Below are positions 1 through 11,410 of a DNA stretch of 64,000 bases, one piece after another (the first letter of the stretch is position 1; each line of letters opens with the position of its first letter). Location of the stretch: the NCBI RefSeq assembly GCF_030445035.2, contig NC_080675.1:62264544-62328543 (forward strand), in the 5' to 3' direction. The notes under the pieces were generated by a model that saw nothing but the letters and a program-made list of their open reading frames with translations, ran no database searches and was not told the origin of the DNA. The position numbers and the translations under genes were made by a program. The DNA is from Dasypus novemcinctus. Its lineage: Eukaryota > Chordata > Mammalia > Cingulata > Dasypodidae.

Positions 1-1310
1 ATAACAATGTATTTATAATACAGCAGGCACCTATTATGCCATGTATTCAACCCAACATATCATAAAATTTCAACAAAGCAATATAAAAAAGTTGTCAAAC
101 ACACACACAAAATCTTAAAATTCTTTCTCCAAAGTGAAAGTAGTTGCCATCTGAACCTTTAGATGGCCAGTGCAGCCTCAATATTCTCCCACTGATTCAT
201 GGTAAGGGAAGAAGGACTGGAGAAGATATGACCCTCCTCCCCACCTCCCCATAGAAAAGCCCTAGGATTCTTACATTAGTCATGTCAGGGGCCAGCAGTG
301 ATGCAAGATTAGAGACTTTTCCAGTCAGTCCTCTACTTAAAAATTATGCCCATTTGCTACAGGGCCTATGGTGAATAGACATAAACCTATAAATGATTAG
401 ACTACTTGTATCTTGTCAAGCACATTCATTAATTCTTTCCCTGTTTATATTTTATCAAAACTAATCTTTATTCCCTAGCACATATCAAGCATTCAATATT
501 TGTTGGGTAAGTGAATAAATGGTTTAGGCAAAGAATTTTATCTTGACTTTCTCTCAACTTAGACAGTGAAAGCCCCATGCAATTTAAAGTATTTGTTTTT
601 CTACCAGAAGCCAGGCTCAGCTAATAATTAGCCTTGAGAATAAAAGTTCAGGAAAAAGCTAATCAATTTGCCAATTATTCTGACTGGGTGTAACAGGCTT
701 CATCTACAGAGTTCCCGAACAGAGGAAGCACTCTACAAACAGCTGATGAAAACAAAGCATTCTAATGCTTTTGAAAACTAATAAATTAAATATAGCAGAA
801 AGCTTTTGCCGCACTGGTGTGAAGAGATAGAATCAATATATAGGATGGAGACAGACATTAGGATTTAAATGCATGAAGTTTGGGTTTGGGGAGATGATTT
901 ATTCCGTGTCAGATCAGAATCAATATAGTAAGTAACCAAGCTATAATGGTGTTCTAAGTTCTCAAACTTTAAAACATTTCGGCAGAAGTGTGGGATGAAT
1001 GTTAAAGCATGTTCAAATAGGAGGGAAAAAAACAAAAAAACAAAAACGCCCCACAAGTTTAACTTTATATATAGGCCTGGCAGGAACTTTGGGTGACTTT
1101 AACTGTTCACTCTAAGATATTCTGAGATTATAAAACCTGCTACAAGAAATGAGTTTCTGGATCCGTGAGGCATCGTGGAGTAATCATATTAAAGACTCTT
1201 TCGCACAGGGTGTTAGAAGGTGTACTACGTCAAAGTACAATTCCTATTAATCCAGTTTGTTTATTGTATGCTGTTTATTGTTCACTGTGTATTGGAACCA
1301 AATAATCTGT
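1..1310. other. Intergenic AT-rich sequence, nothing recognised
   Basis: I see no exon-like open frame, no RNA gene and no clear repeat end in this stretch. It is AT-rich with short homopolymer runs. The 63-codon minus-strand frame near 865-1056 is low-complexity and has no family resemblance. Confidence 0.5.
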
Positions 1311-1384
1311 CCTAATGAAAACCCTACCTGCAGTAGCAGCAGACCCGACTGCTGTAAGAAGCAGAGAACCTGCAACCTGTCACG

Positions 1385-1925
1385 GGTGGGGGCTTCGTGA
1401 GAGGCGCCTCCCGGGGAAACCTGTGCGCCGTGCCCGCCAGGGGACCTCCCTCTCCCCCCGACACGCCCAGCCTTGCCTTCCCGACGGCACCCTCACTCCC
1501 TCACCCTCCCCTCACCGGCGGTCCCACCCCTACCTCGCCCACTGGCGCTCGCGGTTCTCCCCTCTGGCGGCCCCGCCTCCCCCCGCGCACCCAGCGGCCC
1601 GCCCCTCCCAGCCCAGCTGGTCCCGCCTCTCCCTCCACTGGTGACCCCTCCTTCCCCCTCGGGGGCCCCGCCTCTTCCCCCCTGCACCACGCCCTCCCTC
1701 CCCGAGAGCCCCCCTCTTCCCCAGCCCCAGCCTGGCACGCTGCAGCCGCGCGTCTCTTCCCCAGCGCCTGCAGTCTGGGGCTTCCGGCAGGGCACGCCCC
1801 CAGCTCTCTTTCCTCGGCGGCCTCGGCGCCGTCTTTTCTTCAGCTATGCCAGGCCTCCTTCTCGGGTGTTCTCTCGGAGGACAGCAGTCCGCGCCTGTGC
1901 AGCTCATGTCCAGCCTAGGTCTTAT
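1385..1925. promoter_or_regulatory. CpG-rich, C-rich block (orphan CpG island candidate)
   Basis: About 540 bp stand out from the AT-rich surroundings by very high C+G content and many CpG dinucleotides, with long C/T-rich runs such as CCCTCCC and CGCCTC. Several overlapping long open frames on both strands follow simply from the lack of stop codons in GC-rich DNA; their translations are proline/serine/arginine-rich and resemble no family. Such a block usually marks a promoter or enhancer. No exon or splice pattern of a known gene can be attached to it here, so the transcript, if any, is unknown. Confidence 0.5.
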
Positions 1926-2856
1926 TTGGTGACGCTGTCCCGGGGACTGCTGAGACCTCAGACCACAAGGCTTGGACCTAGCTCTGTACAAGGCGTCTCC
2001 TTTCTCCATCAGATCCCATGCTCTACCTTTTTTAACGTCCTCAAAGAACCTGTATTTTGTGCCCTGTGGCTTGGAGTTGTGTAGACAATTTGAGACTCGC
2101 CATTTCAGATGAGGGCAGTATATATCATGTGCCGCATCAGCATACTAGGTATATTTTGAGCAAGCAAAACTTTGTTTTCTGCACTATTAAAAAACAAACA
2201 ACCTATTTCTGGGAAGATGGCAGATTAGAAAAACATGGGACTCCCTTTTCTCCCAAAAAAAAAACAGCTAGAGGTAAGGCAGAAACAACCTGGAAAAAAA
2301 TATTCTAGGGTTTAGCACGCCAGGGGTGGCTGGACAACACCAGACGAGAGAGGGCAAAGGAAAAGAAACAGGACTCCAAAACTCAAAACACACTTCCACC
2401 AGGCACTGAACTGAGAAGGCTGTCAAGGATTGCCATCTGCTGGCATACTCAGGAAGTGCATGTGAGGAAATTAAAAGTAACAAGAGGCATTTCAGGCTTT
2501 ACAACTGTGCTCCCCAAAGCCCTAGGAAGCAGATCTGCAACAGATTTGAACAATTTAGCAGGGACAATCCTAAAGACCCAGAAGAGGCTGAACCAAGAAT
2601 CAAACCACAGCAGTAACACAAAGCCTCCCACCACTAAGTCCCAATGAAAGAGAGAAACTGTGCATCTAAGTAAACTCACCACCCTAATCAGATGCCTACA
2701 CATCAGCAAAAAATTATAAGCCATAGTGAAAAATGGAAGAATGGCCCAAGAGAAGGTACATATCAAGGGCCTGGAAGAGATGCAGGATTTGAGACAACTA
2801 ATCAATGAAATGCACACAAATTTCAAAAATCAAAACAATGAGTTGAAAGACAATAT

Positions 2857-3310
2857 GGCTGGGAGGTGGGTGTGACTCAGGCAACTGGGCTCCCACCTAC
2901 CACAGGGAAGGTTGCTATTTCGGATTCCAGTGCCTCCTGAAGAAGACAGCAAGCTGGCATGATGGGCAGACATGGAAAGCTGACACAAGAGACATAAGAA
3001 GAAAAAGCATAATAAGAGACTCAACAAAGCAGGGAGCAGAGGTTCCCTATGCCTCCTAAAGAAGACAGAGATCTGACACAATGGGCAGGTGTGGTGAGCT
3101 GATGCAACAAGAGACTTAAGGAGGAAAAACATAGTGAGGGGCACAATGAAGCAGGGAGCAAAGGTGACTCAAGTGACTAGGCACTCCCCTCCCATATCAA
3201 AGGTCCCAGGTTTGGCTCCTGGTGCTTCCTAAAGAAACAAGAAAGATGAACAGACTCAGCAAGTGAAAAACAACAAGGGATGGGGAGAAATAAATAAATA
3301 AAATAAGTGT
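2857..3310 (+). mobile_element. DAS-type tRNA-derived SINE, rearranged
   Basis: A tRNA-like head (GTGACTCAGGCAACTGGGC, then a degenerate B-box-like TTCGGATTCCAGTG) is followed by an AGCTGACACAAGAGAC-type body. A second partly duplicated head sits near 3165-3225 (GGTCCCAGGTTTGGC), and the element ends in GAGAAATAAATAAATAAA. The body is shorter than and diverged from the full-length DAS elements elsewhere in the window. It lies inside the L1 at 2198-5430. Confidence 0.6.
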
Positions 3311-3367
3311 TTGGAAAAGAAAAGAAAGGCAATATGGCTAAAGAGATATAGGACATTAAGAAGACAC

Positions 3368-3625
3368 TGAGAGAGCAGATGTGGCACAAGTGGTTGAGCA
3401 CCTGCTTCCCACATGGAATTCCTGGGTTTGGTTTCCAGTGCCTCCTAAAAAACAAAACAAAACAAAACAAAAACAAACAAAAAAGCAAACAAATGAAAAA
3501 AAGAACTCAGGAGAGCCAATTGGCTCAGTAGTTGAGTGCCTGCTTCCCCACATATGAGGTCCTGGGTTCAATCCTCAGCCACTGGTACCTAAAAAAGAAA
3601 AAAGAAGAAGAAGAAGAAAAAAAGA
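3368..3625 (+). mobile_element. Two short tRNA-derived SINEs in tandem
   Basis: Two head-only copies occur at about 3368-3490 and 3508-3625. Each has a GAGCAGATGTGGC or GAGCCAATTGGCTC start, a GTTGAGNGCCTGCTTCCC stretch (A-box side), a TGGGTTTGGTT or TGGGTTCAATCC B-box-like motif, CCTCCTA or GGTACCTA, and an A-rich tail. This is the short DAS class that lacks the long body. Confidence 0.65.
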
Positions 3626-5429
3626 CACTGAATGAGCACAAGAAGAATTTGAAAACCTGAATAAAAAAGTAACAGCATAACAGAGCTCATGAGAATGAAA
3701 GACATGACAGATGAGATAAAAAACACATTAGAGGCCTAATAAGTGATACAGAAGACAGAACAACTGAAATTGAAGAGAGAAAAGAACAAAGATAGAAAAG
3801 AGGAAAAAATTGAGCAGGCTTCAGGGAGATGAATGATAACATGAAACACAACAACGTATGTGTCATGGGAGTTCCAGATGGAGAAGAAGAGAAGGGAAAA
3901 GGAGCAGAAAGAGTATTTAGGAAATCATAGCTGAAAATTTCCCAACTCTCATGAAAGAAATGAACTTACATGTCCGAGAAGTACAGTGTACCCCAATCAG
4001 AATAAATATGAACAGACATACTCCAAGACACATACTACTCAGAATGCCAAATGTCAAGGAGAAAATTCTGAGAGCAGCAAGGGAGAAGCTAACCATCACA
4101 TACAAGGGATGCCCAGGAAGACTTAGTGCAGATATCATATCAGAAACCATGTAGGCAAGAAGGTAGTGGTATGGCAATTAGGATACTGAAAGAGAAAAAC
4201 TGCCAACCAAGAATTCTTTAGTCAAAAATTCTTTATCTAGCAAAATTGTCCTTCAAATATGAAAGTGAATTTAAAATATTCACAAGCAAACAGAAACTGA
4301 GAGAGTTAAAAAATATATATATATTTTTGCAGGAAATATTAAAGGAAGCCTTAGCGCCTGGAGAGAAAAACAAAAGAAAAGACAGAGGAGAGAGGCTTGG
4401 AGGAGAGTATAGAGGAAAGAATTGTAGAAAGGATAACTAAAAGGGTAAAAAGACAGATGAAAATAAGATATTACATGAAAACCAAAGAAGAAAATGGTAG
4501 AAGCAAATAATGCATTTACAGTAATGTCATTGAATATGAATGGAATAAACTCCCCAATCAAAGGATGTAGGATGACAGAATAGATTTAAAAACATCAGGG
4601 TCCATATGCTCCCTTCAGCAGACTCACCTTAGACACAAGGATGCAAACCGCTGAAAGTGATAGGTTAGAAACTGATACTCCATGCTAATAGTAACCAAAA
4701 ACAAGCAAGGGTAGCTATAATAATATTGGACAAAACAGACTTTAAATGCATAAAAATTTATAAGAGATACAGAAGACCATTATATATTAATAAAAGGATG
4801 ATCCACCAGGAAGAAATAACATCATAAATATCTATGCACCTACAAGGTTGCCCTAAAATATTAATATATGAGGCAAAACCTGGAAAACTGAAGGGAGAAA
4901 TAGACATCTCTACAATAATCGTTAGAGATTTCAACACACCACTTACATCATTAGATAGAAAAACTAAAAAGAAGATGAACAAGGAAACAGAGAACATGAA
5001 CAATATGATAAATGAGTTAGACCTAACAGATATATACAGAATGTTGCACCCAAACTCAGCAGGTCATACATTCTTCTCACATGCCCATGGATCTTTTTCC
5101 AGGATAGAACACAGGTTAGGTCACAATGCAGCTCTCAGTAAATAAAAAAAGATTGAAATTATACAAAGCACCTTTTCAGTTCATAATGGAATGAAACTAG
5201 AAATCAATAATAGACAGAAAAGAGGTAAACTCACAAATGTGTGGAAGCTAAGCAACACAGTCCTAAATAATCAGTGTGTCAAAGATGAAACTGCAAGTGA
5301 AATCAGTAAATAATTGAAACAAATGAAAATGAGAACACAACTTATCAAAACTTATGAGATCCAGTGAAGACAGTCTTGAGAGGGAAATTTATAGCCCTAA
5401 ACACCCACATTAAAAAAAGAAGAAAGAAC

Positions 5430-6550
5430 TAGAACTAAAGATCTAAATGAACAATTGAAAACTGTGAATACAGGAAGTAGGACAAGTTTGGAAGAAGGGG
5501 GAAAGATGACCAGTTTTGCTTACACATGTTGAGTTTCAAGAGTTTGAATGATTTCACAGTAACGTCCAGTAGGAAGCTAAAAATATGAATTGGGACTGCT
5601 GAAAAGAGCATAGGATTGGAATTATAGATTTGAGAGCCTTGAGAAGGGAGAGGATGGATCATGCAGAAGCGTGGGGGACTGACAAGAGGTTTAGGAGGGA
5701 ACTATAAGGAACAACACATTTACAGAGTGTGCAGAAGAGACCAGCAAAGCTCAACGGGATGTATCAGGGACTGTCAATAAAAACAAGGGAGAAAAAACTT
5801 TCAGGGAGGAGGGAATGGTAACATGTGGTACAGATTGGGAGTAAATTATGTCAAATAAGGTCTAAAAATTGTCCTTATACCTTTCAATTAGGAGGCCTTA
5901 ATTAGAATACTTTCAGTGGATTAATGGATTCAGGCCACTGTGGAATGAAGAAAAACTGTTAAGAAAGTGAATGTAGTGATTGCAGAAGACTAGTTCAAGT
6001 TCAGGCATGAAAACAATGGAGAGATTTCATTTGGAAAGAGAGGCAGAGTCAAAGGAGAGCTGCTTTTTAAGAGGGAACGGAACTCTGAATCTCTTTATAT
6101 AGGTGAGAGGAATGGGGATAGGGAGAAGATGGAGGGGTAAATTTTGACCTACTGGATTCCAAATAGGGAGGGACAACAGAGGGTTTCCCTTCCCTGAAGG
6201 CGTAGAGATCCTTTAGAGCTGGGGGGAGCGGTAGCAAGGAGTTGAAAGAATTTTTGTTTGATGGCCTTTATCTATGAAGGAGCGAGCAAAGCTATCTGCT
6301 GCGAGAGGAGCTGCAGGTGGGACTGAAGATTTTAAGAAAGGGGAAAGTTTTGGCTCATTTCTAGGAGACAAGGGAAATGTGAAAGATTGCCGATAGGGGA
6401 TAAATAAAAGATCTGCGGTGGCAAAACTACTATAGTTGGAAATGTTTTCTTTCTTCCCTTCCCGTCCTTAACCTTAGGTTGCCAAATCTTAGTTCTTGCA
6501 CCAGTCTACCCAGATACTAGATTTTTAAAAACAAAAATAACGGGCAAAGC
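5430..6550. other. Intergenic sequence, nothing recognised
   Basis: Purine-rich unique-looking DNA between the L1 remnant and the GC-rich 7SL neighbourhood. No exon, RNA gene or repeat boundary is supported here. Confidence 0.4.
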
Positions 6551-6991
6551 CAAAGCCTCTTCCAGCGCCTTTTGTCCCAAGATGGAGCTGGCCGCCGGCA
6601 GTGTGGCGTACCCCCACTCCTTCCTATCCTAGCAGCGCTACCGTGAACTATGCCCCTCTGCACAGCACGGGCACCTCACAAATGCATGAAGCAGATGATG
6701 GCAGGTTTAGAACCAGACAGTTGTCTCGTAAATAAAGTCCCCCAAACGATGTAGCATTTAAGGCATGCTGAAGTAAGCAATATTGAGGGACCCAGTAATC
6801 GCATTTCCTTTTTTCCCTCGCCGTGTTATCAGGACATCTAGAAGCATTCAGCACACACATACCAATTTATGTCAAACAAAAACACTAAAACTCAGAAAAT
6901 GGAAGTCAGAGCAAAGAAGGCGCCGCCAGCCGACCGCGGACGCACAGCGCGTAAAGGCAGGGCTGGGCCCTCAGCCCAGCCCCTCCCCTAA

Positions 6992-6999
6992 TGACGTCA
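6992..6999 (+). promoter_or_regulatory. Upstream CRE/ATF site (TGACGTCA)
   Basis: A perfect palindromic CRE lies 136 bp upstream of the first 7SL gene, in a GC-rich stretch. It is the more distant of two identical CREs, the other being at 7078-7085. Confidence 0.6.
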
Positions 7000-7077
7000 C
7001 CACCTAAACTTGGAGACCGCCTCGCACGGGGCGGGAACAATCGCCACACCCACCCCAGCTATAGTTAGGCCCTACGG

Positions 7078-7085
7078 TGACGTCA
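7078..7085 (+). promoter_or_regulatory. Proximal CRE/ATF site of the 7SL gene
   Basis: A perfect TGACGTCA occupies -50 to -43 relative to the 7SL start at 7128. From established work on human 7SL transcription, an ATF/CRE element at about this distance is part of the external Pol III promoter. A TATA-like TAGTAA sits at 7101-7106 (-27 to -22). Distance and sequence together support a working promoter. Confidence 0.8.
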
Positions 7086-7127
7086 CCAGTCCTCAGCCTC
7101 TAGTAACCCTTCGCGCTGTCTCCGAGC

Positions 7128-7426
7128 GCCGGGCGCGGTGGCGCGCGCCTGTAGTCCCAGCTACTCGGGAGGCTGAGGCAGGAGGATCGCTTGAGCCCAG
7201 GAGTTCTGGGCTGCAGTGCGCTATGCCGATCGGGTGTCCGCACTAAGTTCGGCATCAATATGGTGACCTCCCGGGAGCGGGGGACCACCAGGTTGCCTAA
7301 GGAGGGGTGAACCGGCCCAGGTCGGAAACGGAGCAGGTCAAAACTCCCGTGCTGATCAGTAGTGGGATCGCGCCTGTGAATAGCCACTGTACTCCAGCCT
7401 GGGCAACATAGCGAGACCCCGTCTCT
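7128..7426 (+). ncRNA. RN7SL: 7SL RNA gene (signal recognition particle RNA), copy 1
   Basis: The 299-nt sequence matches mammalian 7SL RNA end to end. It starts with GCCGGGCGCGGTGGCGCG, carries the complete S domain (including GGTGTCCGCACTAAG and GTGACCTCCCGGGAGCGGGG), and ends with GCGAGACCCCGTCTCT and a TTTT terminator (7426-7429). 7SL RNA is the scaffold of the signal recognition particle, which pauses translation of secretory proteins and docks ribosomes at the ER. The whole S domain excludes an Alu-type retroelement, and there is no poly(A) tail. Upstream lie a CRE at -50 and a TATA-like box at -27, as in active 7SL genes. From memory of the human map, RN7SL2 and RN7SL3 lie just upstream of NEMF; this copy, about 18.6 kb upstream, would fit RN7SL2 by position. 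Confidence 0.93.
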
Positions 7427-7429
7427 TTT
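7426..7429 (+). terminator. Pol III terminator of 7SL copy 1
   Basis: A run of four T residues directly follows the conserved GTCTC 3' end of the RNA; this is the usual RNA polymerase III stop. Confidence 0.8.
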
Positions 7430-7559
7430 GTTCCTGTCAAGCTCTGAACTAAATAAAATTTAAGAAAAAAAGAAAAGAAAAAAAATACATATATAGCAGA
7501 GCTTTCCAATCTATACACTAAACGCGAAGAGATATTTTTGGTCTTTAAATTGGCGTCTT

Positions 7560-8260
7560 GATTTGTATTTTACATTTCATTTTGCATTAAAACTCAACGG
7601 GCGATACAGGATAATGCAAGGGTTGTAGCTGCCTCAGGTCTGACCCCTACTGGAGCATGGTCAACAGGTTTCGTCGAAAACCTGTTATCACCCTCGGAGC
7701 CAGCAGGGGCTGCTCGTTTACTCCCAGAACCTGTTGAAGAAAATGTCAAAAAGTGCACTCGACTCCAGAATCCCAAGTTCTTCCTGCGGTGCGGCGGTCC
7801 AAAATGTTGCTCTCTGTTGTCACCATCATTTCCCGGCACTTACTTTCCCTCACCACCTTCTCCCACATGATGTCAACTCTGTCCCGTCACGGTTTTTGCT
7901 TTTGAATGCCGCTCGGAAGATCTGACTCGCAACAGTCTCCCCCCCGAATGCTTAAAGTCCTATCCGACTACGGACAGCGGTGACCCAGCGGCGGGGGGCA
8001 GCGCTTCTCCCGCGGCGTAGGGGAAAACCCCCCTCGGGAGGCGCCAGAACGCCGGCGCGGCAGAGCGCCGTTGCCCTGCCCGTGCTCGCTTACGTTGCCA
8101 AAAGCTGCCTGCGCGTAGACCCAGAACGTTAGCGATGAAATCCAAGGGCAGGGAGTGTAGGGCACTTCACGAGACTACTGTGGGGATGGATGGGTCTTCA
8201 ACTCAGGGTACGAGAGAAAAGCTCAGCGCCCCACACTGAGCTGTCTTGAGCAATTCTCAT
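7560..8260. other. CpG-rich flank downstream of 7SL copy 1
   Basis: The stretch, strongest at 7970-8130, has dense CpG dinucleotides (for example GGCGCCAGAACGCCGGCGCG). No coding exon or RNA gene is recognised. Overlapping short frames on both strands reflect base composition. It may belong to the same open-chromatin domain as the 7SL gene. Confidence 0.4.
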
Positions 8261-8976
8261 TCTAATTTCAATTTTAAAGGAAAGGACTGATTACGGTTTG
8301 AAAGAAGGTAATTAAAATTTTCAGTTCTTAGTGCTCTATGAGAGTAATTTCATCTTTATGAAAGAACTGTCTGAGTGTTCCCTTTTAAATTCAAGCATTT
8401 TAGGAGCAGTAGAAACAGATTGATCATTCACATCAGTCTCATAATTTCATGTATTTGATAATCTATCGGAAATTTAAAGACTCTAATCACCGAACACAGA
8501 ATATTTCCTGCTATCTGTGGTGCAGTAAGAGGGAAGGGAGACAATGTAGTAAGCTTTTCATAAAGTTAATTGTATTCAATTTAATTTCTTTTTGAAATGG
8601 CTCATTCCATTTTGAACAAAGATAACTGTTAGAAAAGACGTAATATTTAACACATATCTTCCCTGTGGTTGTTTCTGGTTCTGCCCTCTGCAACCACCTG
8701 GAATGTCTTTTTCCAGTTCTAAAGATAAATTTTCAAGAAAAAAAAAAGTCACCTCCAAAGGAATGCACTTTACCTTAATGGAAATATGTTGAAATGCCAT
8801 TCTTTATAATATCTACCCCATTCCACTCAAAAAAGAGGAAGTAAGATAATTTTGGCCTCTCTCACTCTCTCCACTAAATGGATCCCTAAAATTTGATCTA
8901 GAATGACTTAGCTATAGATGTAAGGTTTGAGTAGCCTCAGAGCTTTGAGTAGCCATTTCAGTTAGTCCTTGGGTTC

Positions 8977-9235
8977 TGTTTTAGTTTCCTGGGTTGCTGA
9001 AGCAAATACTATGAAAGGGGTTGGCTTAAACAATGGGAATTTATTAGCTTACCATTTTGAGTCTGTCAAGGAAATTAATTTTTTCCTAGAACCTCCAGAA
9101 GAAACACAGCCCTACTGACCCATTTTGGACTTCTGGCCTCCAGAGCTGTAAGATAATAAATTTTTGTTGTTTAAGTCACTAAGTTTATGATAATTTGTTC
9201 AAGCAGCAATTGGAATCTGATATATGTGAAGGTTA
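8977..9235 (+). mobile_element. LTR fragments (TGTTTTAGTTTCC-type start joined to an MLT1-type end)
   Basis: At 8977 begins TGTTTTAGTTTCCTGGGTTG followed by TTAAACAATGGGAATTTATT, the same family start as at 21903. From about 9080 the text GGCCTCCAGAGCTGTAAGAT with AATAAATTTTTGTTGTTTAAG is typical of the 3' part of MLT1 (MaLR) LTRs. I read this as two adjoining decayed LTR pieces; target duplications are not visible. Confidence 0.45.
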
Positions 9236-9239
9236 GTCA

Positions 9240-10660
9240 GAAAGGAGTCATTCCAGTTACTGTCTTCTTTAATGTGCTTGCACTTTTTTTTTTTAACTTT
9301 TTATGCTGAACTTTTTCAGTATTTACACATTTTTCTTCCGTGTGTGTGTTTTTCTTTGAACTGATGTGGGAGAGGCCCTGGGAGGTCTTGGAGAAAAACC
9401 TCAGTGTAGGTTAGGAAGGTTGACACAGCTGCAAGAAAGAATTCAATACTAGTTATATAGTAGCAGGAGAATTTAATGTAAAGCAAAAGTATACACTCAA
9501 GACGGGAGTGCTGGCATGCTCATATGGCTTGCATGAGGTGTGATTGCTAGGACTGGGGGTGCTGTTTTATTAAGGCTGGACTCCCCCCTTTCTTCCCCTT
9601 CCATGTAAATTAGGACTTGTATGTCTCAACATTCTCATTGGTCTGCTTTATGCCACATAGGGAACAAAAACTGCAACTTTTTAAGGGCTCTGTATTCTTC
9701 AGAGTGGGAACTGTCCAGGGGAAGGGTCGGTGAAACATGTGGCGGTCAGGTGATGGGTGGGCCTTTCCTCATTCCGTGTTTTGCAGCGCTAGGCCTTGGG
9801 CCTAGGCCTTGGATGAGTGATCTTCTACTGCAATTAGGTATTATTTGATGGTGACTTTCTATTAGTCCTCCTCCACTGCTGAATTATCTCCCTAATCCTA
9901 CCCTTCCCTACCTAAGAAACACAATATTTTAAGAATTCAACCATCCACTGCCCACCCACCCACCCATTCATTCATCCAACAAATGTTCATTAAGTGCCGA
10001 TTATTTGGAACATCCTATACTGATACTAAATAAGCAGCAATAAAATAGACAAGTCTCTATCTTTGTAGAGCTTCCAGTCTAGTGGGGATTTAAAAGATGA
10101 ACCATGTAAGAATGTGTGATTTAGGGTTCTTGTGCTGCCCTACCATGACACTAGCCTGCCTGAATGCCTGAAATTTCCAACAGCAAACGCATTCTCTTGA
10201 ATTAATGAATAGTTTTCAGAAGTCCACTGTTGTTTAGCTTGGCTAAATGTAAGTGAACAATGCATTTAACGTTGTCATTTCTCCAACATTGTTAGAGAAT
10301 ACTTAGTCTGACCACATACCATGTATTTAGTTAACAACTTTACAATTTCCTATAGCATCCATGAAAGAAAGTCAGTATATTATAAAAGTGACCATGCTTC
10401 TTTTAAAAAAAATTTATTTTGTTATAGTGGAATGACTTTGAAATGCAGAGACTTGAAGTTCTATGTATTAAAATGTGTTAGTCTTATTCTTTATTACTTC
10501 TGCCTTTGGTGTTCTGCTTTTAAATATTTATGACTCTTTTATCATTAGAGTAGGTGGCACATTTCAGTCACTCAAAATAACAGTTTCTCCAATACAATGT
10601 TTTTTTGTACTTATCTCTACTTTGTTTGCTATTAATATTAGAATTTATTTTCTTTTTTTT
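9240..10660. other. Intergenic sequence with undated old repeats
   Basis: No gene is recognised. Around 9960-10100 the text CATTCATTCATCCAAC, then CAAATGTTCATTAAGTGCC and GAGCTTCCAGTCTAGTGGGG, resembles an ancient mammal-wide interspersed repeat whose family I cannot name with confidence. Confidence 0.35.
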
Positions 10661-10667
10661 TTTTTAA

Positions 10668-11034
10668 TAAAGATTTATTTTTTATTTATTTAATTCCCCT
10701 CCCCTCCCCCGGTTGTCTGTTTTCTGTGTCTTTTTGCTGCGTCTTGTTTCTTTGTCTGCTTCTGTTGTCGTCAGCAGCACGGGAAGTGTGGGCGGCGCCA
10801 TTCCTGGGCAGGCTGCTCCCTCCTTCGCGCTGGGCGGCTCTCCTTATGGGTGCACTCCTTGCGCGTGGGGCTCCCCTACACGGGGGACACCCCTGTGTGG
10901 CACGGCACTCCCTGCGCGCATTAGCACTGCGCATGGGCCAGCTCCACACGGGTCAAGGAGGCCTGGGGCTTGAACCGCGGACCTCCCATGTGGTAGACGG
11001 ACGCCCTAACCACTGGGCCAAAGTCCGTTTCCCC
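10668..11034 (-). mobile_element. Full-length DAS SINE
   Basis: On the minus strand the element starts with a tRNA-derived head: GGGGGAAACGGACTTTGGCC, A box side CCCAGTGGTTAGGGCG, and B box GGTTCAAGCCCC. A GC-rich body follows (GCGCAAGGAGTGC), then AGAAACAAGACGCAGC and an AATTAAATAAATAAA tail next to poly(A). It belongs to the subfamily carrying CACTTCCCGTGC and GACAACAGAAGC. Open frames on both strands are by-products of the GC-rich body. Confidence 0.85.
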
Positions 11035-11040
11035 CTGCTC

Positions 11041-11098
11041 GGAGGGGGGGGGGAGGGGGGAGGGGGGAGGGGGGAGGGGGGGAGGGGAGGGGAGGGGA
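11041..11098 (+). repeat. G-tract low-complexity repeat
   Basis: About 58 bp consist of G-runs separated by single A residues (units such as GAGGGGGG). The tract lies directly against the head end of the DAS SINE and is followed by an A-rich stretch. Many runs of four or more G on one strand make a G-quadruplex possible. Confidence 0.85.
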
Positions 11099-11410
11099 AT
11101 TAAATAAACAAAAAAATTTTTTAAAAAATCTAAAAAAAAAAAGGTTTAAAAAAAAAACGAGCAGGAAGCTATCAATCCTCTTAAAGACTAGAGTTAGAAA
11201 CAACATTGAATTACTTCTGTTTTTTGTACTATTTGTCAAAGCAGTCATAGGCTAGTCGAGTGTCAAAAATGGAGAGGAAACAGAACCCACCTCATGGGTG
11301 TTAAAGAATATGTATCTATCTTTCATCCCCACCACACCTAGCCTTTAAATTATTTTTAAACTCTTGTTAGATACATCATATATATGAAAATGTACATAAG
11401 ACATAACTAT

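Larger units (their letters stand above)
2198..5430 (+). mobile_element. L1 LINE remnant, 5'UTR through ORF1 into the start of ORF2
   Basis: The segment opens with an L1 5'UTR-like start (GGGAAGATGGCAGATTAG near 2210). It continues through ORF1-like sequence: the frame at 3951-4154 contains the ORF1 C-terminal type of text PIRINMNRHTPRHILLRMPN followed by VKEKILRAAREK. The start of the ORF2 endonuclease region follows after about 4500. Frames are broken by stops and small indels, so it cannot mobilise itself. A cluster of DAS-type SINE sequences interrupts it between about 2857 and 3625. Strand is +, from the order 5'UTR-ORF1-ORF2. Confidence 0.75.

Noticed and set aside
1315-2084. Five long overlapping frames (up to 203 codons)
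   Set aside because: Low stop-codon density in CpG-rich DNA explains them; the proline/serine/arginine-rich translations match nothing.
6580-6660. Possible processed pseudogene around AAGATGGAGCTGGCCGCC
   Set aside because: A start-like context is followed by only a short frame with a stop, with no recognisable protein and no poly(A) tail.
7100-7387. 95-codon minus-strand open frame, repeated at 24515-24895
   Set aside because: Both frames are the antisense of 7SL RNA; their identity comes from the RNA gene, not from a protein.
7128-7426. Alu-type SINE
   Set aside because: The complete 7SL S domain is present, there is no poly(A) tail or dimer, and Alu elements do not occur in this mammalian group.
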